Assembly: GCA_027627225.1 (NCBI GenBank) | Contig: JAPFQT010000089.1 | Coordinates: 186,001-250,000 of the forward strand | Direction: 5' to 3' | From: Congeria kusceri | Taxonomy: Eukaryota > Mollusca > Bivalvia > Myida > Dreissenidae | DNA: 64,000 bases | Shown: piece after piece, positions 36,873-47,860 of the stretch | Numbering within the stretch: the stretch's first letter is position 1 | How the letters are laid out: each line of letters begins with the position of its first letter | Made by a program: the position numbers and the translations under genes | The notes under the pieces: generated by a model | The model's database searches: none | Seen by the model: only the letters and a program-made list of their open reading frames with translations | Told to the model about the DNA's origin: nothing

Positions 36873-37696
36873 TAGGGGGGCAACAATACGGCAAAACCCG
36901 TATTGCAATATATTGCAATATAGTAAACCTGTATTGCAATACGTATTGAATATATACCTACAAATATGTACTGTTTCCAAACATTATTTGGCATGCCCAC
37001 GATTAAAATATCAAGACAAAACATAACATTTTCAGAACAAGTCACTTGACAAATTGTGCAAACATCTTCCTCCATCAAGGCAAAACAATGACAATTCTAG
37101 CAACAACGAATTTTGAAATGATGTTTTTTAACACAAAACAATGTGGTATTTCACAATCACGGGCACTGGACAGATTAAATTGGAGATTATACTTGTGAAT
37201 GATGACAAATATGCATTGTTCATCTCAGAATTATAATGGACACTGTGTTATGAGTGAATTAAAAAACATGTCAATGTGATTTACAATTTTCATTTATTTG
37301 TTTCATGCATAAGTTAATATGTGCATATTCTACATACTTTAACTACAATCATTTAATGATTTTTTGGTATTACAAAACAACAACAATCAAATTCTGTTAA
37401 AAAAAAAAAAATGGTGTGTTTTTATATCCTTTAGCACAAGTTGATGTGCTGACTTTTGAATACCTATCATATCAAGGGAATTCACTGTTAACATTCAATT
37501 TTATTTATTTAAAATGATAATGATTGCTATATTGGCAACCCTCAGCTTGATTGAAATTAACATTTAACAATGTATTTAGTTCATCTGTACATAAAGTTAC
37601 CATTTATATTGTGATACAGTAAAAGCGTATTGCGATACGATATCTTTTTTCGTGTATTGCAAGATATTGCTATATCAATATATTGTTGCAGCCCTA
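36873..37696. mobile_element. Second hAT-type non-autonomous element, 824 bp, 8-bp target duplication
   Basis: The ends are TAGGGGGGCAACAATA on the left and the inverse of TAGGGCTGCAACAATA on the right. The 8-bp duplication GTAAGACA flanks both sides (36865-36872 and 37697-37704). Subterminal regions contain repeated CGTATTGCAATA/TATTGCAATAT motifs. TAGGGCTGCAACAATA-like ends with an 8-bp duplication are typical of hAT transposons. No transposase frame is seen. Confidence 0.85.
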
Positions 37697-37704
37697 GTAA
37701 GACA

Positions 37705-38101
37705 TGTGCATTAAATAAATAGAAATAATATAATACAAAATAAGATATTTGCTAAAAACAAATAAACAAAAAAGGCTGATAAAAAAAAACACCAAGCTGG
37801 TATTAAACTCACGACGAAGGAGTTATACAAACAGAACGACAATAGACAGCGCTTTAACCAACTGCGCTATCATGCTTGGTAAGGAGTCATATGTAAACCA
37901 TGATTATGCAAAATACTTACAATTATGACGTCAACGTGTAAACAGGAAAAGGGCCAAACAAATACAACCCATATTATAAATTGATTTTTATCTTAGAATG
38001 CTTACACTCTTTTCCCATTATGTATACTCTGTATTTATATGCCTGTATTAATATCTAAATTTTCAGATTTTGTAAAGAACCTGCCCCTTTGAAGCCCTTT
38101 T
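37705..38101 (-). mobile_element. AAAGGGGCAGGTTC-type repeat carrying a tRNA-like segment
   Basis: On the minus strand it begins near 38101 with AAAGGGGCAGGTTCTTTAC, an analogue of the 33260 element start. It carries a tRNA-like segment at 37881-37791 with a good A-box (ATAGCGCAGTTGG), complementary ends (CCAAGC and GCTTGG) and a degenerate B-box. A T-rich run follows on the minus strand, like a polymerase III stop. The tRNA-like piece is too irregular to call functional. Confidence 0.45.
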
Positions 38102-38284
38102 CGATGACATAGTCTCTTCAAGGCCTTTGTACCACTATTCATGTCCTTTCATGTATGACACACTATGACCCATGGCTTGTAACTAGAATATGATTTTCTC
38201 ATGCACCTAATTGTGACGTTATTTAAGCAAATAATGATTGACATTTACTAATGCATTGCATTCATTCTTCATAGAAAGCTTTTA

Positions 38285-38428
38285 AGGAAGGGCTTTCTTA
38301 TAAATTAGGCATAAACCATGGACTTCAAACCTTCCCAAATCTTCTCTGAACTTTTGAGGAAGGGCTTTCTTATAAATTAGGCATAAACCATGGACTTCAA
38401 ACCTTCCCAAATCTACTCTGAACTTGTC
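38285..38428. repeat. 72-bp tandem duplication
   Basis: AGGAAGGGCTTTCTTATAAA starts at 38285 and 38357, and the copies are nearly identical through CTTCCCAAATCTNCTCTGAA. Confidence 0.9.
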
Positions 38429-38634
38429 TGAAAATAAAGGAAGGTCTAGAAAATACCTGAATCATGTAAATTACTGGCAGGAAATAATGATGGTAGGGAT
38501 ACATCATGAACAAAACTTCTCTGCTTTTGGATGCCATGCACTAAATTTAAAATACGACAAATTGCAAAATTACGACATTATTTTATTTTTTAAATAATTT
38601 GTTTTTATCATATAATTTTTCTTATTTTTGGCAG

Positions 38635-38777
38635 TTGCTCATTTGGGCGAATTTACTTGTCCTGATCTTCCAGCAGGAGGGATATTTCGAGGACTGGGGC
38701 ATGCATTTAGAGTAAAGTTTGCCGATCCCTTTGTAGCTAAATTTCGATACTGGAATATCCAGCTACATTACCCTTAG
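38635..38777 (+). CDS. Candidate terminal coding exon, unknown protein
   Basis: A strong acceptor (T-rich tract ending TTATTTTTGGCAG at 38634) precedes 46 open codons and a TAG at 38775-38777. The exon begins with two bases of a split codon. The protein reads AHLGEFTCPDLPAGG, then IFRGLGHAF, then FRYWNIQLHYP, with a balanced mix of aromatic, glycine and charged residues and richer codon use than the AT-rich flanks. A polyadenylation signal AATAAA lies at 38824-38829, 47 bases past the stop. Acceptor, exon, stop and poly(A) signal in order make this the best gene evidence in the window. I recognise no family; upstream exons would lie before 38.6 kb on the plus strand. Confidence 0.5.
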
Positions 38778-38823
38778 ATTACAGACTGAATTTTCGTACA
38801 AAGACAGATCTAACTCATAAAAA

Positions 38824-38829
38824 AATAAA
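38824..38829 (+). terminator. AATAAA polyadenylation signal for the 38.6-kb exon
   Basis: Canonical AATAAA 47 bases after the TAG at 38775. The hexamer is common by chance in AT-rich DNA, so its value lies in its position. Confidence 0.35.
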
Positions 38830-38869
38830 GCTCAACATTTGATCAGCGCCTTAATTGTTATATGCTAAC

Positions 38870-39500
38870 TTAGTTCCCTTGTACATTGATGAATTTATCC
38901 CTTCATGAAATAATAAGTTCAATCTACATTTATGAATTGATCATGATTCGCGAAAGAATAAGTTCCAAGTACATTATGAATTCATCCATTCATGAAATAT
39001 TAAATACCATGTACATTTATTAATGTATCCATTCATGAAATAGAAAGTTCATGTACATTTATGAATTGATCCATTCATGAAATAATAAGTTACATATACA
39101 TTTAGGAATTTATCCATTCATGAAATGGTAAGTTCCATGTCAATTTATTAATTTATCCATTCTTGAAATAGTAAGTTTGATGTACATTAATGAATTTATC
39201 CATTTATAAAATAGTTATATAGTTCCATTTATGAATTGACTCATTATAAAATGGTAAGTTCCATGTACATTTATGAATTTATCCATTCATTAAATGGAAG
39301 TTCCATGTAAAATTTATGAATTTATCCATTCATTACATAACTATTGGTTATTTACCCTTTTTAAGTGTACTTAATGACCAATAGTTATGAATAAAATACA
39401 TCATAGTTGAACTTTCACCATTCATGAAATGGAAGTTCCATGGACATTATGAATTGATCCATTCATGAATGGTAAGTTCATGTCATACGATACATGTAAA
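38870..39500. repeat. Degenerate ~40-45 bp array with a hairpin insertion
   Basis: Units resemble AAGTTCCATGTACATTTATG plus AATTTATCCATTCATGAAAT. Around 39340-39390 the array is broken by a small hairpin with arms ATAACTATTGGTNATT and its inverse. Confidence 0.8.
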
Positions 39501-39827
39501 TGTAATTGTCAACATATATAATGGTTAAAGTTCAAATCATGGTTCATTGATATAATTTACAACCAAAAGACCTCCTGCTACTTGTAGTTATAATATCAGT
39601 TAAATTAAAGCAAGTCAGATGACGTTCAGATTGACAAATATGTCATGTCAGACTCTGTTCATGTATTACATCACACAACAGCAAGTTTACATAGCCAGTG
39701 ATTTTTTTCCTTATTTAACAGAGTCTGGTAAAAGGACCCAATGCCAAGTAGGGTTTCTTTTTGCAAATCAGAATGAACAAAATCCCAAACCAGAAGTGAC
39801 AACATCCAAAATACACAGGAAATGTGA
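39501..39827. other. Short non-coding stretch
   Basis: Nothing recognisable; open frames here run into the next palindromic element. Confidence 0.45.
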
Positions 39828-40094
39828 ATATGAGGCGCGTCGTGGGAAAAGCGGACTTAATGCATGTGCGTAAAGTGTCGTCCCGGATTAGCCTGTGCAG
39901 TCCGCACAAGCTAATCCGGGACGGCACTTTCCGCCTAGTGTATTTATGTTTAGAAGAGACTTCCTTGAAACAGAAAATACCATAAAAGCGGAAAGTGCCG
40001 TCCTGAATTAGCCTGTGCGGACTGCACAGGTTAATCCGGGACGACACTTTACGCACATGCATTAAGACCGGTTTTCTCACAACGCGCCACATAT
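39828..40094. mobile_element. Nested-palindrome MITE, copy 6 (full length)
   Basis: Complete copy from ATATGAGGCGCGTCGTGG to AACGCGCCACATAT. Both inner palindromes and the linker GAGACTTCCTTGAAACAG are intact. This is the best-preserved reference copy, together with 62682-62946. Confidence 0.9.
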
Positions 40095-41386
40095 TAATTT
40101 TGTTCTGCATCATAAACTCACAAACACCATTAAATTACCAAGTTTAACCATTACAACACAAGTTTAAGGTATTTGTTAATTAAAATTCTTTTGAACATTT
40201 TTCCCAATTGCAAGATTTCATGCTGAGAAAATCCCAAATTAATGGGTGCTGGGCCAATTCCCAAAGCCAGTGTTGTTGTTTTTTCAACTTTAAAACATTA
40301 ATCAATTGTTTTGCACCAAATGAAAACTCCTCTATCTTAGTCAATTTTTGTCGGATTTTGGTCTTTTTTTCAAATTAAACCTTACATTCTGAGGGGAATT
40401 TTAAGCTAGATTAAGGGGGGAAAATATCTACTTTTTAAGCAGGGGAATGGGGCCAAATTTCGGCTAAAAATGCATATATCTAAATCCTTAACTCATTTAA
40501 TTCTTAGCATGTACCTAGATGATAGAGAATTGTGTTAAACACATACATGTTCTAACAACATACATCCAGTCCATGAACATCCTCTTATATAGTGTCACAA
40601 TAGCAAAAGCAATTCATCATACTTGGGAATACATTGTCCTCCATTGAGATGAATATGGTAAAAAATTGCCACGATTCATAAAACAATGATCGCTAAATTC
40701 TACAACAACAACAAGACAATTACGTACATGTGCAGCATGAGAATCACAGAAAACTCCACTTCCTTTATTTAAAGCGAAAAATTTAATACTGAACAATGCT
40801 GACAAAGCACTAACTATTTACAAACATATTCATTAAAACCAAATACAGAATACTTACAAATGACATGTGTCAAGTGTCATGCAGTCTCCGAAACACCACT
40901 TTAAAACAATCATCCTTGCCACACAGGTGCGTGAGATGAGTTTGTTTTTTTTCAATGAAGTACACAGAAATTGCCACAAGTCTTAAATATTACACAAACT
41001 GACATAGTGTACAAGAGCTCGGTGTTTCAACACAATGTAAACACTCCACTGTCATTAAAAAGGCATATACAATGATTATAAATAGACTGGTGATTACATT
41101 GTGGACTAACATGTATACACGACTGATCACCCTGTCGGTATTATCTGATAGACTGCCTCAAATCAATGTTGAACCAACATAAACTGATAACGTATTAATA
41201 AATATGCGCTCATTCCAAATCTGTAGAAATAAATTTTATAGGCATTCATTCTGACTATTTAAAAGATGAAAAAAAAATTATTGCAACTAAAATTGCATCT
41301 AATTAAGTATTAATTATGATATACCAAATAGTAATGAAAACAATATTATTACTTAACATAACTGTGTTTACCAAAATATATCTGCA
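40095..41386. other. AT-rich non-coding stretch
   Basis: No array or paired element ends. A CACAG/GTGCGTGAG donor-like site at 40926 and a minus-strand TTTGTAAGTATT near 40855 were considered and not supported by an exon. Confidence 0.4.
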
Positions 41387-42207
41387 CCCCTGCAAAATGC
41401 TATTCATGAAATCGTGCACATTTCAAGCTTTTCCAGAATTGTTCCTGAGCTGGGCTTAAACAGTTCTTAATCTGGATTCATGAACTTTTGGACATGAACT
41501 GTCCTTGAGAGGTGTTCATGAAATATTCATGAACCGATCAAGGATCAATGAAAGTCCTTAATTGTCCATGATATGGATATGAATTGATTATGACCTGATC
41601 AAGAATAAGTTCAGTATTGAATGGGCCATGAACAATTCATGAACCAATCAAGATCGTAATCTAGTGGTGATGAACCTCAATTGGTTAATTTTTTTTATTT
41701 TGACAATCAAGTTTTCTGCAGCCAGTTTTTGGTGGGAAAAAAAGCATGCAACACCATGCTATTTTGCTTAAGATCTTTCCCTAGTTGAGCTGTTCCTGTT
41801 CATTAGTCTAATGTTATTTTCTAGAATCTTCCATGTGCTAATAGTGTCAGACAGTTCATGAACTAATGCAGAACCAGTTCATGAACAGTTCATTGCCAGT
41901 TTGTGAAGATAAAATGGCACAATAAGATTATACAGCAAAAAGGTCATGTTCATGTCTTACAAAATGTTATGAACTGTACAAGAACTGTTCACAGACATTA
42001 TTTCTTGAACGGTTCGTGAACATACATAGTTCCTTGAATAGTTCATGAAAGGTTCAACTTTCATGAACACAATATTTAAGAATGTTTCAAGAACTGTGCC
42101 ATTTTATGTTCGTGAACAATTCATGAATTGTTCATGAACTAGTTCATTAATGATTCATGTCCTGTTCATGAATGATTCATGCAAAGTACCTGATCATTTC
42201 ACAGGGG
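41387..42207. mobile_element. CCCCTG-ended element packed with TTCATGAA, copy A (821 bp)
   Basis: The left end is CCCCTGCAAAATG and the right end is the inverse of CCCCTGTGAAATG. CA flanks both sides. The interior is dominated by variants of GTTCATGAAC and AGTTCATGAA, on average one per few tens of bases. The same ends and motif occur at 44535-47426. Dense short motifs next to the termini recall the subterminal repeats that bind transposase in CACTA-type elements, but the ends do not read CACTA and I leave the superfamily open. No coding frame. Confidence 0.6.
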
Positions 42208-42524
42208 CAATTATCAAAATGGCAAACAATTAGAAATGACCAAGATGTGTGAACAATAAATTAAAAAAATTTGCTGCTCAACTTGAACAATTAACAATAT
42301 ACTACAATTATCAAATTCCTGCCAAAGTAGTATTTGAGTATGTAAAATTCCATAAAAAATACGTTAATTTAATTCCTATAGCTTAACATGTCAACACCGG
42401 TAAATACCGGTAAACACTTGAAAATGTTTATGCTACATACATACTGATATTGGTAGTAAAAAGAAATTTAGATCAATCAAGCAGCATTTTTTTAAATAAA
42501 ATAAACCTCTATAATTCTCATGTC
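42208..42524. other. Short non-coding stretch
   Basis: AT-rich; contains a small ACCGGTAAATACCGGTAAA duplication near 42397. Confidence 0.5.
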
Positions 42525-44105
42525 CTAAAGCTCCATGAGATGGACATTTCTAAAGGCTCCATTAAACATGTCTAAAAGCTTCATTAGACAGACTGAAAAC
42601 ATGTCTACAGGCCCAATTAGACAGACTGACAACACCTCTACAAACTCCATTAGACAGACTGACAACATCTCTATAAGCTCCATTAGACAGACTGACAACA
42701 AGTCTAAAAGCTTCATTAGACACACTATCAACATCTCTACAAGCTCCATTAAACAGACTAACAACATGTTAAAAGGCTTCATTAGACAGACTGACAACAT
42801 CTCTAAAGGTTCCATTAGACTGACTGACAACATGTCTAAAGGCTCCATTAGACAGAATGACAACATCTCTAAAGGCTCCATTAAGTAGGTTCAACATGTC
42901 TAAATTCTCCATTAGACAGACTGACAACATGTCTAAAGGCTCTGTTATGTAGGTAAACACATGTCAAAACACTCCATTAGATAGGTTTAACATGCCTAAA
43001 GGCTCCATAATATAGGTTCAACATGTCTTAAGGCTCCATAATTATAGATTAAACATGGCTTAAGGCTCCATTATATAAGTCCAATAGGTTCAACATGGCT
43101 AGAGGCTCCATAATATAGGTTCAACATGTCTTAAGGCTCTATAATAGATTCAACATGGCTTAAGGCTCCATAATAAATATATTAAACATGTTTTAAGGCT
43201 CCATTATATAGGTTCAATAGGTTCAACATGTCTAAAGGCTCCATTAGATAGGTTCAACATATCTAAAGGCTCAATTAGATAGGTTCAACATGTATGAAGG
43301 CTCCATTAGATGGTTCAACATGGCTAAAAGCTCCATTAGATAGGTTCAACATAATGGCTAAAGGCTCAATTAGATAGGTTCAACCTGTATGAAGGCTCCA
43401 TTGGATGGTTCAACATGGCTAAAAGCTCCATTAGATAGGTTCAACATGTTTGAAGGCTCCATTAAATGGTTCAACATGGCTAAAAGCTCCATTAGATGGT
43501 TCAACATGTATGAAGGCTCCATTAGATGGTTCAACATGGCTAAAAGCTCCATTAGATAGGTTCAACATGTATGAAGGCTCCATTAGATGGTTCAACATGT
43601 ATGAAGGCTCCATTAGATAGGTTCAACATGTATGAAGGCTCCATTAGATGGTTCAACATGGCTAAAAGCTCCATTAGATAGGTTCAACATGTATGAAGGC
43701 TCCATTAGATGGTTCAACATGGCTAAAAGCTCCATTAGATAGGTTCAACATGGATACAGAATCCATTAGATAGGCTCAACATAATGGCTAAAGACTCCAT
43801 TAAATAGGTTCAACATGGCTACAAACTCGATTAGATAAGGTTCAACATGTTGAAAAATCCATTAGAAAGTTACAACATGTTAAAACCTCTATTATATAGG
43901 TTCAACGTGTCAAAAGCTCCATTATATAGGTACCACATGCTTAAAGCTCCATTACGTAGGTTCAAAATCTTAAAAACTCCATTATATAGGTGCAACATGT
44001 CAAAAGCTCCATTATGTAGGTGCAACATGTTAAAAGCTCCATATTGTAGGTTCAAAATCTTAAAAGCTGCATTATATAGGTTAAAAATGTTGAAAATACC
44101 TTATC
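42525..44105. repeat. 1.6-kb array of ~30-33 bp units with subfamilies
   Basis: The shared core is GGCTCCATTAGA followed by an AACATGTCTAAA-like part. From 42530 to 42960 the unit is 33 bp and carries CAGACTGACAACAT; both strands are open because the unit is a multiple of three without stops. From about 43000 the unit carries GGTTCAACATG. Between roughly 43280 and 43740, 30-bp units (TGTATGAAGGCTCC) and 31-bp units (TGGCTAAAAGCTCC) alternate, giving a 61-bp higher-order repeat. From 43840 the unit becomes CATGTTAAAAGCTCC. The open frames have no start context or non-repetitive sequence, so I do not call genes. Confidence 0.9.
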
Positions 44106-44999
44106 AGATGATCTCTTGATCACGAAAATCTCATTCAACTAGACATGTGTCCGTAGGACACGGATGCCCCCACATTCCGCTGGTTGTCACAAAACTCTGC
44201 TGATGTCATAAAAAAGTGCACCAAAATACCACATGCTGATGAATATGTTTATAAAGTTTAATCAGTCTAGCAGTTATACTTTTTGAGTTACATGCGACAC
44301 AAATCTAAAAAATGTCATATTTTGCTAAAAAAATGTCATAACTCCACTGATGGCGGAAAAAACTGTACCAAAATACCCAGGTGCATAAGTTCACATACTG
44401 ATTAATATGTTTATAAAGTTCCATTACTTCTTGAGTTACACGCGACACAAGTCTAAAAATGTCATTTTTGCTAAAACAAGGGCCATTACTCCACTGACAT
44501 CTAAAAAAATGCACCAAAATACCCAGGTGCACATCCCCTGTCAAAGTGGACTTCATGAGATCAAGAATTGTTCATGCCATTAAGCATTATTCATGAAGTC
44601 TTCTTGAAAACCTCTAATAACAAACTTCATGAAGTTTTATGCATGAAGTGATTTAAGGTACACTTCATGAAGGCGTCATGCATTATTGAAATTCTAGAAA
44701 CATTAATGAAGCTTTAAAAAGAATAGATCAAGATTTTTTTATGAATACCACCCTTAGCTCAGATTTTGGAAATGTTGCGGAAAAATCATCAATTTCCGCA
44801 GATTCTCCACATATTTTCCGCAAAAATAATTTTGGCTTTGCGGAGAAATTTCTTATATGCGGAGAACATGCGGAGAGTATGCGGAATATTGACACTTAGA
44901 AATTTTACAGTTGCGGAAATTCTGACTTAGACATTTTCATGATACAGAAAAGTTATACTTTGAAAAAATTACAAGCTTGTTAATCTATTTATTAAAACA

Positions 45000-45665
45000 A
45001 GAGCTGTTTGTAAAACATATATGCCCCCTCTAGGTCAAAAACAATCTTTAATATCAATTTAGTGAGAATTGTGGAACATACACCCATGAAACCACAAGTC
45101 TGAATTCTGTCTAATCTCTGTCTGAATAAATACTGAATACAGTCTTGGGACATAACCTGGGACATAACCTGAACATCTATGTGAAAAAAGGGGCATATAT
45201 CTGTCAAAATACAAAACAGAGTTATGGGGAATGTAGAACTTGAAGCTGGAGTTGAGGACAAAGGTATATTCTAATTTTCAAGTGAATAACTTATGTAATT
45301 TTGTAGTTACAAAAGTTTTAATTATAAACTTTAACCTGACAATCTATGTGAAAAAGGGATATAACTATGTCAAAATATAAAACTGTAAAGCTGAGTTATT
45401 GGGAATGTGGCACTTGATGGAGTTGATGACATTTAAGGTATATTCTAAATTTCAAGTGAATAACTTTTGTAGATTTTAAGTTACAGAAGTTTTGAATATA
45501 AACTTTAACCTGAAAATCTATGTGAAAAAGGGGCACAACTATGTCAAATAGAAAACTGAGTTATGGGGAATGTGGCACTTGATATTAGAGTTGATGATAA
45601 AGGTATATTCCAAGTTTCAAGATTATAACTTATGTAAATTTGAACTTACAAAAGGGCATAAATAA
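45000..45665. repeat. C1-related ~166-bp units inside the 44.5-47.4 kb element
   Basis: Units share AACTTTAACCTGAAAATCTA, GTGAAAAAGGGGCA and TTTCAAGTGAATAACTTATG with C1. The start AACAAGAGCTGTTTGTAAAA resembles the C1 left boundary. About three and a half diverged units are present. Confidence 0.75.
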
Positions 45666-45807
45666 TGCAATTTTATGACATTTACAATACACCATACCAT
45701 GCAATGTTATGAAGGATATGATGTCATTTATGATGTCATCAGTTGACTTTCATTGCTCAAGTCTGAAATGATTTAAACATGATTGTGATTTTAAAACAGA
45801 AATATCT

Positions 45808-45837
45808 ATGAATACTGAACACCTGGAACCTGTGTCT
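45808..45837 (+). CDS. Possible first coding exon (10 codons) with a strong donor
   Basis: An ATG opens MNTEHLEPVS and is followed directly by GTAAGTATT at 45838, an excellent donor. The exon ends on a codon boundary, which would be compatible in phase with the candidate exon at 49376-49516. The exon is tiny and lies inside a mobile element, so chance is likely. Confidence 0.15.
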
Positions 45838-46405
45838 GTAAGTATTATTTCATTTAAGTTACAAACAAGTCAATAAACTATAACTGCTTTTGCACATTTG
45901 AAAGGGTTTGACATTTTTAAGCATTTGTAATATATTTTCGCGACCATATGCCAAGAGGCTTAAGCTGCATGTCTTCTTACTACTCACAGTTATGTTCCTT
46001 TAAATAACAATCGTTTGACTCATTATTGTTTTCCTTACAATATAATCCTTCCATCAATGTTCTATTATATAATGAGTGTGCAAAATGGAAAATCAGTACT
46101 TTATCATTTGTCTGTATTTTAATGTTAACTATGGAAGCACAATTGTACCATAAAATTGTGAAAAGTTGCATAATCATTATATTGTTTACTGTTCCTAACC
46201 ACATTGTACTTTAAGGAGATTTTTAGACACAATAAACTGGAAAATGGAAAATAATGTATCTGTTATACTTGTCTGCACAAAATTATGTTGTTTTGTTGAT
46301 TTATATTAGCACAATTGTACTGTATCATGAAAAAATGAATATTGTCTGGACTGTTATGAATTTTGTCAGAAATGTTCCATTTTAAGTCTTTTCAGCAATG
46401 TCAGA

Positions 46406-46652
46406 AATAATAGACGCATCCACAAATGTCTATTACATTAAAATTAATCTGCAATATTATCCAATCATCGCACTTGGATATCATGTGTTTGGCGATTAAA
46501 ATATTTGATACAAAATAGCACGTGCATAATATTTGTGATATTCAAATGAGCACGTGGCAATGTTTGTGATTTTCGATGAATGGAAATTAATTCTTTAAAA
46601 ATAGCTGGGGTGTAGTTTTAACTATTTGTGGAAAAATCCAGATCAGTCTATT
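46406..46652 (+). repeat. Dispersed repeat R, copy 3 (no MITE)
   Basis: Matches 18196-18660 but lacks the 227-bp element, reading CACTTGGATAT then CATGTGTTTGGCGATTAAA. It is a second empty site, embedded in the larger element 44535-47426. Confidence 0.8.
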
Positions 46653-47860
46653 CAAGTCCGACTCAATTTAGACAGTACTTTTTCATGAGGGAAGAGAGCG
46701 GGAACAGCTTAAAAGGCCAATTTTACATAAATTTACCCTTTACCAAATTTGATCAATACCATTCTGCACCACTGAACAATATGGCCACCAGAGCTAAAAA
46801 TAGAAAAATCCAAGGGAGGATCACCCAATTATTCCTCAAGTGTCAATTTTCTGTGGATTATTTCCACCTGCTGAAAAACAAATGCATCAATTTTCCGCAG
46901 AAGTTCCGCATATATGGAAATAGAAATGTCCGCACTGAAAGCGGAACAAATGATGATACTATGTCCACTTTTTTGATAGCTCTATTATTTTTAGAAGTCT
47001 TCATGATTTTGGGAATTCTTCATGAATGTTGAAGAAAAGCACAACCAATTTATTCTTGAAATTACAAAAATTTTGTTCATGAAGTATTCATGAATATCCG
47101 TGAACTATAAATGAGACATTAGAATAAAGAACAAAATTATTCATGAAATATTCATGAAATATTTTTTCATGAAGTTGTGCATGAAGTCTTCATGAAGTGC
47201 ATAGTTCATGAAGTTGTTATGAACAAACCCATTCTTTATTTCATGCATTTTTCTGGATGTGAAAATGCATCAACTATTCATGAAGCTATGTTTTATGAAT
47301 GTTTCATGCATTTGTCTCATTTATAGTTCACTTCTTTTCCATGAAGTTTTCATTAAGCCACTGCATGAAGTATTCACACAGATTTTAAGAAGAATTCATG
47401 AAGTATGCCTAAACATTTCACAGGGGATGTTCACATGCTGATTAATATGTTTATTAAGTTTCATCACTCTAACAATAATTATTTTTGAGTTACACGTGAC
47501 ACATGTAAAAAAAATGTCATTGTTTGCTAAAAAAAAAAAAGGGCCATAACTCTGCTGATGTTGGAAAAAACTGCACCAAAATATGCAGGTGCACAAGTTA
47601 ACATGCCGATTAATATGTTTGTCAAGTTTCATCACTAGCAGCAATACTTTTTGAGTTACGCGCGACACAAGTCCAAAAATACCATTTTTTGCTAACCAAA
47701 TTACCTAGGTGCACAAGCTCCTAAGCCGATAAATATGCTTATAAAGTTTCATCACTCTAGCAGTTATACTTTATAGAGTTATGCGCGACACAAAAATCTG
47801 ACGGACGGACGGACAAGGGCAAATCTATATGCCCCCGCCTCTAAAGTGAGGGCATAAAAA

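Larger units (their letters stand above)
44535..47426. mobile_element. CCCCTG-ended element with TTCATGAA, copy B (2.9 kb)
   Basis: The left end is CCCCTGTCAAAGTGG and the right end is the inverse of CCCCTGTGAAATGTT. AT flanks both sides (44533-44534 and 47427-47428), and rejoining the flanks restores the host unit GTGCACNNGTTCACATGCTG. TTCATGAA-type motifs are concentrated near both ends (44548-44670 and 46995-47415). The middle contains TTCCGCA-rich segments near 44775 and 46890, a block of ~166-bp repeat related to C1 (45000-45660), a copy of repeat R and about 700 bp of unassigned DNA. It is larger than copy A because of this internal cargo. Confidence 0.6.
44137..47860. repeat. Composite repeat C4, interrupted by the CCCCTG element copy B
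   Basis: It opens CATGTGTCCGTAGGACACGG with ATGCCCCCAC and closes with ATATGCCCCCGCCT and GTGAGGGCATAAAAA after a run of CGGA units. Units share GTTACRCGCGACACAAGTC, GGGCCATAACTCTGCTGATG and ACCAAAATACCCAGGTGCAC. They occupy 44150-44534 and 47427-47800, on either side of the inserted element at 44535-47426. Confidence 0.75.

Noticed and set aside
42525..42888. Opposed open frames of about 117 codons
   Set aside because: Products of the 33-bp array; both strands are open and the sequences are pure repeat.
46628..47032. 134-codon open frame
   Set aside because: It runs across fragments of dispersed repeats (TTCCGCA-rich segment and TTCATGAA array) within the 44.5-47.4 kb element and has no recognisable domain.
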